This document shows, piece by piece, positions 10,501 through 18,637 of a stretch of DNA of 64,000 nt. The DNA is from Owenia fusiformis (Eukaryota; Annelida; Polychaeta; Sabellida; Oweniidae). The number at the start of each line of letters is the position of its first letter. Positions within the stretch are counted from its first letter, which is position 1. Made by a program: the position numbers and the translations under genes. The stretch covers positions 8,833,278-8,897,277 of the forward strand of contig CAIIXF020000008.1 in assembly GCA_903813345.2 (NCBI GenBank), read 5' to 3'. The notes under the pieces were generated by a model. It worked only from the letters and a program-made list of their open reading frames with translations. It made no database searches and was not told the DNA's origin.

Positions 10501-11858
10501 CAATAGTACCTGAAAAAGGTTTATTCCAAAGAATATAATCCAAATCATAACAAAATCAAATCACCTTTTCAAACATAATAAAAACAACTAACCATATACA
10601 ATGGACAATTAACATGAACATGCATGTATTTCAACTATGAGACTTAAACTTATTTTAACATGTTAATGAATATGAATAACATTTCTCAGTTTAATGAAAA
10701 CCAAATACATCACTTATATATTGTACCAGCATATTAATCTTACATAATAAACAGCTGGATTGGCTATAAAGAGCTTTTCTGTAGGTAAACAAAAGAGTAA
10801 TATAAAAGACTGTCAAGTCTCAAAATTCAAATTAATTTCTATGATAGATTTTACAGGACTCTCACTGGAAAATATTTAGGGTGTTGTCAACAGAACCATT
10901 CAGTCGTGATAAATCATAATAATGTCATATTTTATCCTATACAATACATGCTTTTATTGTGTATTCAGTAAGTTTAGACTGTGGGAACAATCAATATTTG
11001 CCAATAGGGTGCGGTGAGTGCTAAACAGACTGTGGTGCTGCGCCACAGTCTAAAAGCCTAGCAAGAGCCCTGTTTTACTTTCTGACATGATGATGTGTAC
11101 CTGATACCTGTTTTCTCAATACAGTACACAGCAAAACCCTGACAGTACTGTAGGGGGCTGTTTTGGCTACTGTACTGTATGGTACCTTAAATACCATGCG
11201 GTACTGTAGACTAGCTAACAGTGTTGTACAAGACATGCAGTCATAAACATCACGTTCTCCCAGGCACGCTTTGAAGACTAAAATAGCTGCCATGCAAGTT
11301 AGGCTACCCAGTATGCCAAAAACCTGCCAGCAGCACAAGGTGACAACAATATAACATATTCAATGTAGTAAATATGATGCACATAAAGCTGTGGCGTTTT
11401 GTAATTTAAGAGAGTTTTTATGGAAATTCTAAGGATGACTGTATGCCCGGGACTGTATGACACTCAGTGCTGGACTGCTGGTTCATCAAAATGAAAGATT
11501 TCAAGGAATGCCACAAAGATTGTATTGAAGAATCCGACTGGAACGAAATATAAGATTGGTAGCCCGTGTAACTTAGTGGAATATTGAATGGACTGAATCA
11601 ATATTATGATGTCTGAAAAGGTTTTACTGTTTACTGAAAGTATAAATCACTAAAATCTCATCTGACTTCACATGATTCCTACTTCCGGGTTGAAATTTTC
11701 AGTTGTACTTACAATTCTACGAACCATTCGTCTTTCAAAATGTCTGACCAGTTGTTCTCATTTATAACTGTAACCTTATTATCATCTTTACCGCATGAGA
11801 TACATCCAATGATGGCTGAAAGCACCGTTATTTGAGTTAAAAAGGAAATGTGTTTCAT
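1508..11858 (-). CDS. TMX1: TMX1-like ER thioredoxin transmembrane protein, complete, 7 exons
   Basis: Thioredoxin-related transmembrane protein 1, an ER type I membrane oxidoreductase. Exons in transcript order are 11858-11713, 5797-5636, 4556-4428, 4014-3969, 3131-3030, 2368-2255 and 1594-1508. They sum to 786 nt (261 aa plus stop), and all junctions are GT-AG with matching phase. Seen: signal peptide from residue 1 to about 22; thioredoxin fold with active site WCPAC (Cys54/Cys57) and cis-proline in ALPTIY (Pro99); a membrane segment at about 179-200; then CDCMCPP (Cys203/Cys205) and an acidic tail. CPAC and the DCxCP pair match vertebrate TMX1, where the two cysteines are palmitoylated and favour ER-mitochondria contact sites (family knowledge). 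The start is the Met whose downstream residues form the signal peptide; another in-frame Met lies 19 codons upstream. Human TMX1 is slightly longer (280 aa). The gene is head-to-head with the MCFD2-like gene. Intron 1 holds a LINE and intron 2 a minisatellite copied from its own donor. Confidence 0.96.
2255..2368 (-). CDS. TMX1: TMX1 exon 6 (cytosolic cysteine cluster)
   Basis: Codes LLVCLCDCMCPPRPSYRPPQ followed by a charged segment, 38 residues, phase 0 at both ends. DCMCP aligns with the palmitoylated DCLCP of human TMX1. Confidence 0.93.
2380..2690. repeat. Degenerate GTACATGT-rich simple repeats in TMX1 intron 5
   Basis: GTACATGT or TGTACATG words recur many times with AGAATTGTACATG variants. 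The stretch is low-complexity and self-complementary. No gene is supported here. Confidence 0.5.
3030..3131 (-). CDS. TMX1: TMX1 exon 5 (membrane span)
   Basis: Codes 34 residues from NIHTTMTETYG to AGLVLGL, including WGSYVLFGIATICAGLVLGL, the start of the transmembrane helix. Phase 0 at both ends; donor TG|GTATGT. Confidence 0.94.
3512..3949. mobile_element. MITE of the TACAGTAAAACCTG family (copy 1)
   Basis: Left end TACATTAAAACCTGCATATC and right end AGACAGGTTTTACTGTA are inverted repeats bounded by TA. GTTCAGA/TCCGAACACC words lie just inside each end. Related copies are at 14476-14655, 38276-39710, 51975-52138 and 57428-57561, and a lone left end at 40073. Pogo/Tc1-like by TIR style and TA flank (inference). 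Confidence 0.7.
3969..4014 (-). CDS. TMX1: TMX1 exon 4
   Basis: A 46-nt exon coding (Q)MAVVGMLFKAAMIIR, the amphipathic luminal segment before the membrane span. Acceptor TTGTAG, donor G|GTAAGT. Recognised by phase and by similarity to the MSALFQLSMWIR segment of TMX1. Confidence 0.9.
4428..4556 (-). CDS. TMX1: TMX1 exon 3
   Basis: Completes His103 and codes VKDGVFRQYKGERSEHAL... to ...AWYWSPSSP plus CA. This is the end of the thioredoxin fold, equivalent to the KDGEFRRY region of vertebrate TMX1. 129 nt, donor CA|GTAAGTA. Confidence 0.94.
4926..5660 (-). repeat. Minisatellite of about 20 copies derived from the TMX1 exon 2/intron 2 donor
   Basis: The unit is about 32-36 bp. On the minus strand it reads CACAGCATTACCTACTATA then TACCAGTGAGTATG. 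The rightmost copy is the last 25 nt of exon 2 (5636-5660) plus its functional donor. Further copies follow at about 5591, 5558, 5522, 5490, 5455, 5420, 5383, 5348, 5315, 5282, 5250, 5215, 5183, 5148, 5105, 5071, 5031, 4996 and 4962. Most keep a GTGAGT at the donor position, and the copy at 5425-5430 has GTAAGT. Similarity to the exon is highest next to it and decays with distance. The array fills about 710 of the 1079 bp of intron 2. Confidence 0.95.
5636..5797 (-). CDS. TMX1: TMX1 exon 2 (CPAC active site)
   Basis: Begins after the acceptor ATTCTAG and completes Phe49, then YAPWCPACRQLEETW. It ends ALPTIY plus CA, with donor CA|GTGAGTA at 5635. 162 nt. An open reading frame runs upstream into the intron, but the acceptor and homology place the exon start at 5797. 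The last 25 nt (5636-5660) are the template-like end of the adjacent minisatellite. Confidence 0.95.
6154..9849 (-). pseudogene. LINE ORF2: endonuclease plus reverse transcriptase, one in-frame stop
   Basis: A single reading frame of 1,231 sense codons counted across a TAA at 7558-7560 that splits it (763 codons, stop, nine more codons, then a 458-codon ORF from the next Met). Seen in order: an unusual N-terminal region with three hydrophobic segments (about residues 36-60, 75-100, 109-134); a 2A-like DVHQNPGP (146-153); an apurinic-type endonuclease (ILFSNINSIS, INGDFNARS, GNTDHCS); reverse transcriptase beginning at NKATGPD and KNYRPITLL, then YLDISAAFDSMPHGLL just before the stop; and after it GVPQGSILGPLLF, catalytic YADD and a C-terminal CSCG...HVIFRC cysteine/histidine motif. 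The stop falls between YLDISAAFD and GVPQGS, inside the RT core, so this copy should not make active enzyme. Otherwise the frame is open with no frameshift. Confidence 0.93.
9391..9414 (-). other. 2A-like motif DVHQNPGP in the LINE ORF
   Basis: Encodes D-V-H-Q-N-P-G-P at residues 146-153, directly before the endonuclease. 2A-like translational recoding motifs (consensus DxExNPGP) are known upstream of the endonuclease in CR1/L2-type elements of marine invertebrates. Here the usual Glu is His, a change expected to weaken recoding. Confidence 0.75.
9901..11712. other. Remainder of TMX1 intron 1
   Basis: No exon or coherent ORF is visible. It is AT-rich and may include the truncated 5' part of the LINE. 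A perfect 14-bp palindrome at 10302-10315 is listed separately. Confidence 0.6.
10302..10315. promoter_or_regulatory. Perfect palindrome AAGGTCATGACCTT (nuclear-receptor-type)
   Basis: Two AGGTCA half-sites face each other with no spacer, the classic palindromic nuclear-receptor element. It lies in TMX1 intron 1, about 1.5 kb inside the gene. A single 14-bp match in 64 kb is weak evidence for function. Confidence 0.25.
11713..11858 (-). CDS. TMX1: TMX1 exon 1 (signal peptide, start of thioredoxin domain)
   Basis: Codes MKHISFLTQ... through ...DEWFVE plus TT of Phe49. The donor reads TT|GTAAGTAC. The hydrophobic stretch LTQITVLSAIIGCISC fits a cleavable ER signal. 146 nt, ends in phase 2. Confidence 0.93.
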
Positions 11859-13509
11859 TTTTATTTTTTGAGCGCTCTGCCCAATTGATGAAATGGCGCT
11901 TTTTGATTGGTTCAAAAGGACAACATAACTTGTTTTATTTCGTATAGTGCTAGAATGACATAAATCCCGGGGTTTTTGAATTTTTGGAAAGGAATCATGT
12001 ATGATTACAGAGAGTGAGTAACCATAAAATAAAATGAAGAACTATGATATGTCCGAATCAATGCACTTAGAGGATATTATTAATTTACAAACATATTAAA
12101 TGCCAGCACTGAGATAATAATCTAAGAATACAAAGGGCAACATACAGACACACCAAATGACCAATCCCGGGTGACCAATGAACCATATCTGGCCTGGTTA
12201 ATAATTAAACAATGCATGTACTTCAATCTACATAGATTCAGAACAATCAAAAAATGATTTCAAAAATATTTAATCATCCCAAAGACTGATATTAATCAAT
12301 AGAGCAAGCCACGAGTAGATTAAGAGAGAAACTGTATTTACATATCCAGATGCTCATGCAGTATAAAAAGGGGATTTTCAATGATTTGATTGATTTGAAG
12401 CATGCAATTGCTATCCATGAGTGGATACAATTTGTGGCTGGACTTAATGGTGGAGATGGATGATATTCATGTGTTGAAAAGGAGAAAGATGATAGAAAAG
12501 AAAGTCATTGGATATGATATTTATCCAAAATATTCCAGAAGATTACCATTTACATTCTAAATATAGCTCACAAAAATTAACAATAAAATCAATTAAGACT
12601 TAAAAACATTCGAAACCTCAAATGCTTACTCAACCATTAACAGTTTTTTTACATCTATAAAGTGGATGCATGAAAACATTAAAATAACTAAAGAAGCACA
12701 TAAAAAATTTAGTAGCACACACCAAAATTATCTTGTGTTGTGATCCACATATAAATTCAATATCCATGGGATAATGATGTATTATCTTACGTAACACCTT
12801 CTTAATATAAAGCAATAATGCAATAAGTAATATACATCTTATAGGTAGACATATTATTCATATATCAAACACAATTGTCATCTAAAATAATCCAATGCTG
12901 GTAGAACTATTGATTATGCCACATAAGGCAAAGAATTATACTGGTTATTACTGAGTTCCCACTCAACACAATCTACAGCAGGAGACCAGTTGATAATTCA
13001 TCAATACGCTACAGCGTTCTAATATGAGAGAAGCTAATACGAAATCTTAGGGTATTACAGAACCTAATTGTGAAGTATAGTGAAGTACAATATTGTCACA
13101 TCATATGTGTCTGTTAGTGCCTCTAGTAATAGCTAGATACATACAGGGGAAGTAGTATACAGAGAAAAATCAGCAATTACTAAAGGTACAGTATGTGTTT
13201 TCTTATACCTTTTATTTCCTTATAAATATAGTATAAATTTAAGAATACAGAATTTATATAATTTGTATTTGTGTTTTGTTTGTAAATATTTGTATTTGTA
13301 TTTGTTTGTAAATATGGATATGATATATTTCCCATGTACAAGAAATTGCAATTCAGTATTTGGATACACGAATATTAACTAATATGTATGAGTGTACAGC
13401 TTCTATTGGCAATCAACACACTACCTTAGACGGGGGGGGGGGGGGGGGGGGTCATCAATACAGAATCATTATATGTTTCTTTTATATTCAGTCATCTTCT
13501 TTTGTAGAA
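11859..13509. other. Divergent TMX1 / MCFD2-like intergenic region
   Basis: The 1.65-kb gap between the start codons of two head-to-head genes. An inverted CCAAT box (GATTGGTT) lies at about 11894, close to the TMX1 start. No CCAAT-N9-CCACG ER-stress element was seen. Near MCFD2 are a 20-G run (13432-13451) and two acceptor-like AGs (ATTCAG, TTGTAG) just before the ATG, so a 5' UTR intron is possible. Confidence 0.5.
13432..13451 (+). repeat. Run of 20 G
   Basis: Uninterrupted G20 lies 58 bp before the MCFD2-like start codon. It could form a G-quadruplex in DNA or, if transcribed, in the 5' leader. Homopolymer length may be affected by assembly. Confidence 0.9.
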
Positions 13510-13670
13510 ATGTGTCAGGTTCTCACTCTGGCTGTATGTTTATTTGCTGGTCACCTAACAGCACACAATCACCATGGCAACCATGCTCAAGTGCCACCTG
13601 TACCTGGATCTGATGCAACACACAATGTTGACAAGATACATGACTTCCATGATCCCACCAAAGATTCAAA
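13510..13670 (+). CDS. MCFD2: MCFD2-like exon 1 (signal peptide)
   Basis: Codes MCQVLTLAVCLF... to ...HDPTKDS plus AA. Donor AA|GTAAAC. The ATG is chosen because the hydrophobic signal starts there; the upstream open frame crosses the G run and is not protein-like. Confidence 0.85.
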
Positions 13671-16030
13671 GTAAACAATTCAGCATCATTTAATAATGTT
13701 CTTGAATATTAAATTGGGGACTAAAGTGTACTAAGATAAATAATTGTATCTCATATTTCCCCTTTAAAATTAGTTTTGACATTTAGTTTTTTTGAAAAAA
13801 GAATTTACAAAACAGGTACTTTTTTACATTTGTGGATGCAGATTAATATGTTGACCCTGTCTAGTAGGATTTGGGAATTTTCACTTGAATCAACTCAAAA
13901 TAATGACACAGTCACTGTTTTGGACAATTGGAATTCTTGCTCAAGTCCCTTACTTATTAAATGTAGATTTTAAGCAATGCCTTGCCAAACTAGAATGATA
14001 TTTAGTAGCTGTCATAACAACCACATCACAATTAGCGCTAAAATTATTATAGTGTGCATGTATATTCACTTAGATTTGGTGTTTATCAAATGTTGCCCTT
14101 TGTGGTGTTAGATTATGATCAATTTGACACTGTATACATTTATTTTCAGTCATATTAAGGAGCACTATGAAGGTATAGCCAACTTGGATGAGGCCAACAT
14201 GACAGCAGAAGAATTAGAATTCCATTATTTCAAGTAAGTTTTTCAAGTAATTATTTCAAGTAAGTATTTGACATAAAATATGTAAATTGATAAGATAAGT
14301 AAGCCAAGCAGAACTTGATTATTTAATTCCATCAAATTAATAGAAGACTTCTGATTCATGAAATATTTAAAAGCCAACAGCTTGCTTACCATAAAATATT
14401 GTTTTATTTTATATTGAACAAGATCATTTTTTCTCATAAAATATTCCTCACTCTTACTGATAATAATTTACATTGTACAGTAAAACCTGTCTAAGTGGAA
14501 CACATTTGGTACCTCTCAAGTGTGTCCCACTTGGAAGTGTTCAATTTATAGAGGTTCATTTAACATTAGTAAGTTGGTCTTGGGACCTGAAAGGTGTTCC
14601 ACTAACAGAGGTGTTCCAATTCTCAAGATTCTCCACTTTAAAGGTTTCCCTGTTATTTATATTGAGCTGTACAAAATGCTATGATATATTATAAATATGA
14701 GTGACCAATATCAATGTTGTATTTTGATGAAAGATGTGTGTGATACCAAATACAAGTCATAAGTGAGCTTGCAAAATCCCTCAGATTTCTCATTTTTAGA
14801 ATTTGTAGGAGTTTGATTTGCAATTTGCAAGTCGTCATGTGTGTATTATAACATATACTTGCAATTTACCAATTTTGTCAGGTGGTCCACTAAATAAGAC
14901 TAAAAGACAATAACTGCATCAATTTCCTGTTTCCAGGCAACATGACTTTGACAATGACAGCAGGCTTGATGGTTTGGAGATTCTCTCTGCACTGACTCAT
15001 CTGATGCCATCTGATATAGATGAACGTAAGGAAGGTGAAACTGTTGAAGATCTCAAGGCTAAACAAGAGGAAACATTCCAATATTATGTTGGTATGTATA
15101 TTAGGTCAATCGTGGTCATGCTTGAAGGCATCTACTTTACAAGGAATTAACATTATTTTATTTCTTGTTTAAGAGGCATTCATGCTCATTAATTAACATT
15201 GTTTGTTTGATTATACACAAAATAAAAATTAGTACAGTACATTCATATGCATTTCTATGGTCACTATATCAGGCCTGTCAACTTGGGAACAACTTACATG
15301 AGTGACTTGGAAATGTTGAACACCTCCCCTCAAAATGTGGACACCTTGGTCGAAATCTGAACACCTTGATCCAAATTTTGAACACCTTGGTTTAAATTTT
15401 ATTACATCTTGCCAAATTTTGAACACCTCAAATTTTTCGCGCCCGCTACGCTCGGGGGGTAGGGGTAGGTTCGAAAAATTTCGAACGGAATGCGTGACAT
15501 ATACGTAATTCGCGTGAAAAGTCCGAACGAAATGCGTACATTTTTTTCCGGCGTTCGTATTTTTGCTGTGTAGACGATCTTTTTTAGAAATTTTTCTGCA
15601 GAAATATTTTTGCTTGACAATTACCAGATAAAATGCGTAACTGACGTGACTTCAAATTCTTCAGCAAATGCGTGACAAATACGCAAAATGCGGGACAGTT
15701 GACAGGCCTGCTATATGCTTCTTGAAATGTTCCTTCAATGACAAAAATAAAAAGATCAAAAAATATTAGAGTACATATACAATGGAATGCTTTTTACATT
15801 GTAGAACTTTGGCTATGATTATTTTGGTTTTAATCAGCTTTATACCTTTAATTCTAGACATAATAGACACTGTACTTGAGGAAGATGACATCAACAATGA
15901 TGGTTATATGACATATCCAGAGTATGTCATTGCAAGACGTAGAGATGAGGCACGTGAGGCGAAACAGGAGAAGGAAGAGAAAGAGAAAGAGGCCAATGAA
16001 AAGAAGGAAAATAAAGGAGCTGATTTATAG
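13510..16030 (+). CDS. MCFD2: MCFD2-like EF-hand secretory cargo-receptor subunit, complete, 4 exons
   Basis: Homologue of MCFD2, the soluble calcium-binding partner of the lectin LMAN1/ERGIC-53 in ER-to-Golgi export of glycoproteins. Exons 13510-13670, 14150-14233, 14937-15091 and 15858-16030 sum to 573 nt (190 aa plus stop) with matching phases and GT-AG ends. Seen: signal peptide MCQVLTLAVCLFAGHLTA; a His-rich linker (HNHHGNH); the conserved HIKEHYEG...EELEFHYFK helix region; EF-hand 1 with loop Asp85-Glu96 (DFDNDSRLDGLE); EF-hand 2 with loop Asp144-Glu155 (DINNDGYMTYPE). Both loops have all main calcium ligands. Unlike human MCFD2 (146 aa), which ends soon after EF2, this protein has a roughly 35-residue Lys/Glu-rich tail (AREAKQEKEEKEKEANEKKE). 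It also has a longer insert between the EF-hands. A CGREF1-type protein is the main alternative. Confidence 0.88.
14150..14233 (+). CDS. MCFD2: MCFD2-like exon 2
   Basis: Codes (N)HIKEHYEGIANLDEAN...FHYF plus AA. Acceptor ATTTTCAG, donor AA|GTAAGT. 84 nt. HIKEHYEG aligns with HIMEHLEG of human MCFD2. A near copy of the donor lies 26 bp downstream. Confidence 0.92.
14225..14265 (+). repeat. Tandemly duplicated splice donor after MCFD2 exon 2
   Basis: TTATTTCAAGTAAGT occurs at 14225 (the functional donor) and again at 14251, 26 bp later, with a third CAAGTAAT between them. Use of the second donor would add 26 nt and shift the frame. Confidence 0.8.
14476..14655 (+). mobile_element. MITE of the TACAGTAAAACCTG family (copy 2), MCFD2 intron 2
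   Basis: Starts TACAGTAAAACCTGTCTAAG and ends with a degraded AAAGGTTTCCCTGTTA. The interior has repeated GAGGTGTTCCA words shared with the copies at 51975 and 57428. Confidence 0.7.
14937..15091 (+). CDS. MCFD2: MCFD2-like exon 3 (EF-hand 1)
   Basis: Codes (K)QHDFDNDSRLDGLEIL..., containing the first EF-hand loop, through ...KQEETFQYYV plus G. Acceptor TTCCAG, donor G|GTATGT. 155 nt. Confidence 0.93.
15270..15710. mobile_element. MITE with TIR CAGGCCTGTCAACT in MCFD2 intron 3
   Basis: The ends CAGGCCTGTCAACT and AGTTGACAGGCCTG are perfect inverted repeats. CTATAT directly flanks both ends (15264-15269 and 15711-15716), a probable target duplication. Inside, AATGCGTGACA-like words recur and CpG is richer than in the surrounding DNA. 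No transposase. Confidence 0.85.
15858..16030 (+). CDS. MCFD2: MCFD2-like exon 4 (EF-hand 2, charged tail)
   Basis: Begins after ATTCTAG: (D)IIDTVLEEDDINNDGYMTYPE, then a basic/acidic tail ending NKGADL and a TAG stop. No canonical KDEL-type signal. 173 nt. Confidence 0.93.
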
Positions 16031-16171
16031 CATTAAGATTTGGCATTTGAAATTACATCAAATGTCTGTGTAATCATCATTCTATGCTGCATATTTAAAG
16101 AGGGACATGCTGACTATTGAAAAAATCTCTCAAACAAATTAACATGTTCTTCATAACTTTCGAAATAGCAT

Positions 16172-16955
16172 TACCGTATTCTCTGTAATTACCGCCCACT
16201 CTCTAATAAGCGCCCACCCCGCTTCACAAAGTTCAAGAAACATCGAGGAATCAACAAGAATTGAAGAATATATCAGGAAAAAAATATTTCTCAAAATCCA
16301 GGAGCGGGCGATAATAGAGTACTTACCCTAAAACTGCTGTAAACATGACGCGTTTTGTAATTCTATGCATCCTCTCGATACATATCTATCGATGGGTGCT
16401 TCCCACACCATACCATGCTAATATTGTCTCCAAATAGTCCATAATGAATGAAGGAATTTTTCTTTATCGGCATTTAGAAATTTCAAAAGCTACTGCGCAG
16501 ATGTTCTGCGCATGTCAAGGTCGTGAACTTTCTGGTTTCTTTTTAATGTTTCTTGACTTTTACACGACTTTTGCACGAATAATGATGATCTCTCATCAAA
16601 TTAGAAATAATGTATAACTTTAGATCGATATCCAGCAGTCTCTAGTGGAAATATTGAAGGTAATCGGCGATAATGACAAAGTGGGCGTGCCGGAAATAAA
16701 TTAGACATAGACGGGTCTTCAACCACTGACAATATTGTCTAAGCGATCTTTACCGTATTCTCTCCAATAACAGCACTTGTCATATTATTATAAAAATATG
16801 TTGAAGAAAATGCATTCTTGTCAAGAAAAATTGCCATACATGAAATTCCTCGGGATTTCTGATTTCTTTCATACATGGGCGCTTATTAGAATGGTCTAAA
16901 TAATGTATTTTCAATTTTCTAAACGCCCTGGGCGCTAATTACAGAGAATACGGTA
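16172..16955. mobile_element. TIR element with ends TACCGTATTCTC
   Basis: Left end TACCGTATTCTCTGTAATTA (16172) and right end TAATTACAGAGAATACGGTA (to 16955) are perfect 20-bp inverted repeats. A second inward-facing left end, TACCGTATTCTCTCCAATAA, lies at 16751, so a shorter nested copy (16751-16955) is likely. GCGCCCA/GGGCGC words lie near both ends. No ORF of note. Confidence 0.82.
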
Positions 16956-17259
16956 TATGTTTTGTCATATACGGTACTCATTTTTAATAATCAGTGTATG
17001 CCTCTTTAATATTCCAAGTTGTTTGTATAAAATCTGGCATTTTATTGTTTGTTAAATTATTTGATTGATAAAGCCATGTGATCTCTGACACATGATTAAA
17101 TCTGAACTACTGTAAGAAACTGGTCAGTAATTAGTAATTACTTTCATCTATCTTTCTCTTCAGTTGTATACTTACAATCTAGAGTTGTATACCTGGACAT
17201 AAAAGATGAATTGATGTGAAATAAATAAGTATACTTGTAGTATTACTGTATATTATATT

Positions 17260-17640
17260 GTATTTCATACCTACTGAGGTTCTAGGTACATAACGAGCGG
17301 GAATATATACTGTATCTAGCCAAGGCCCGGGGTGGGATGGATACACGCTGTATCCATCCCGGTCCCGCTCCTGAATTTTTTTTTCATATTTTTTTTTCAC
17401 ATTATTTTGGAAATTTTTTTTTTCTCATTTAAAATTTTTTTTCACATTTTTGTCAAAATTTTTTTTCAAATTTTATTTTTCAAAATATGAGTTATATTAG
17501 TTTGAAAATCTCAGAAACTTAAAAAACCACTTTATAACACCAAGAAAATGCGTATCTTAAGTATATATATTTTTGGGAATTTTGGAACTTTATAAGGTAT
17601 ATGACGTAACTTACCTAGAACATCAGTAGGTATGAAATAC
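17260..17640. repeat. Inverted-repeat element with poly-T interior
   Basis: Arms at 17260-17289 (GTATTTCATACCTACTGAGG...) and 17612-17640 (...CAGTAGGTATGAAATAC) are near-perfect reverse complements. The interior has a GGGATGGATACA/TGTATCCATCCC hairpin and many TTTTTTT runs. Probably a MITE. Confidence 0.75.
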
Positions 17641-17644
17641 ATCT

Positions 17645-17782
17645 GTTATGTACGGTCGGTTTTGGATACAAGGTTTATCCCTCGGGAAATATGTGTATAT
17701 CCCTCGGTCCCTGCGGTCCCTCGGGATATACACATATTTCCCTTGGGATAAAACCTGTATCCAAAACCTCCCAGTACATAAC
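17645..17782. repeat. 138-bp near-perfect fold-back hairpin
   Basis: Arms run from GTTATGTAC at 17645 inward and from GTACATAAC at 17774-17782 inward, pairing through TTTTGGATACA, TTATCCC and GGGAAATATGTGTATATCCC to a short loop around 17710. Each arm is about 60 nt with few mismatches. It abuts the preceding inverted-repeat element. Confidence 0.88.
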
Positions 17783-17798
17783 CCTTATGTATATATAC

Positions 17799-18637
17799 TA
17801 GAGGTGTCAAGTTTTAACCGGTTAACCGGTTAACCGCCGATAATGCCTTGACCGGTCTGTGTTTTTATGGGTGGTTAGTTGACCGTGTATAATTCTGTTA
17901 TTTCCCGCGCTAATATTGCATGCTCATCTGTTTGGTTTTAAAGTGTCAGTTTCACGTAAGCTAATCATACATGTCATAAGTCCAATAACTCCTTACAAAC
18001 ATCCAATCAGCAACTTTAATCCCTGACACATTGCTTTCCCGAGCTTACTTTGCATGTTAATCTGTTTGTTTTTCAAGTGTCAGTTTCATGTGAGCTACTC
18101 ATACATGTGATAGTTCCGATCACTCCTTACAAACATCCAATCAGCACCTTTAATCCCTGCCACATTGCTTTCCCGCGCTTACTTTGCATGTTAATCTGTT
18201 TGTTTTTCAAGTGTCAGTCATGTGTAATCAACTCATATTGCAAAACTATTTCATAAATAAATTATATGCATTTTTTAATTCTTCAGTTTTGTTATTATTG
18301 TTGTCTATCAACGTCGCCAAAATTAAAATCAAAATAAACACTAATCAGCTGCAATTCTCGTTGTTATGGTGCGTTCGTGGAGATTCCAAGGGTAAACCAG
18401 TGTGGTAATTTAGAGGTACCGGTAGTCAGGTAGTGTATGAATAGAACAGAGTAAAGCTTGACGAACGTAAAAAACAAACGCTGATATATCATTTTTCCAA
18501 TTTTTTCAACTTTCAAGATCGAAGATGAAGATTTCATTTGAAATTATCAGTTCAAATTTCCCGCCGGTTAACCGACTTTAACCGGTAAAAACATCCGGTT
18601 AACCGGTTAATACTCAAGCAGTTAATTGACACCACTA
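17799..18637. mobile_element. hAT-type non-autonomous element with 8-bp TSD
   Basis: The ends TAGAGGTGTCAA and TTGACACCACTA are inverted repeats. ATATATAC flanks both sides exactly (17791-17798 and 18638-18645), an 8-bp target duplication as in hAT transposons. Subterminal AACCGGTTAACCGG words occur at both ends in inverted arrangement. No transposase; the interior is mostly a tandem repeat. Confidence 0.88.
17905..18225 (+). repeat. 134-bp tandem repeat (about 2.4 copies) inside the hAT element
   Basis: GCATGTTAATCTGTTTG with CAAGTGTCAGT recurs at about 18050 and 18185, and a diverged copy at about 17916. Each unit also carries TACAAACATCCAATCAGCA and CACATTGCTTTCCCG. Confidence 0.85.

Noticed and set aside
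11027-11051. Small hairpin AGACTGTGG/CCACAGTCT
   Set aside because: A 9-bp stem is expected by chance in a window of this size.
13360-13509. N-terminal extension of MCFD2 through the G run (poly-Gly)
   Set aside because: The signal peptide starts at Met 13510, and acceptor-like AGs sit between the G run and the ATG. A poly-Gly leader before a signal peptide is implausible.
17648-17833. Plus-strand ORF MYGRFWIQGLSLG...
   Set aside because: It is the hairpin repeat read through both arms (IQGLSLGKYVYIP...FPWDKTCIQNLP).
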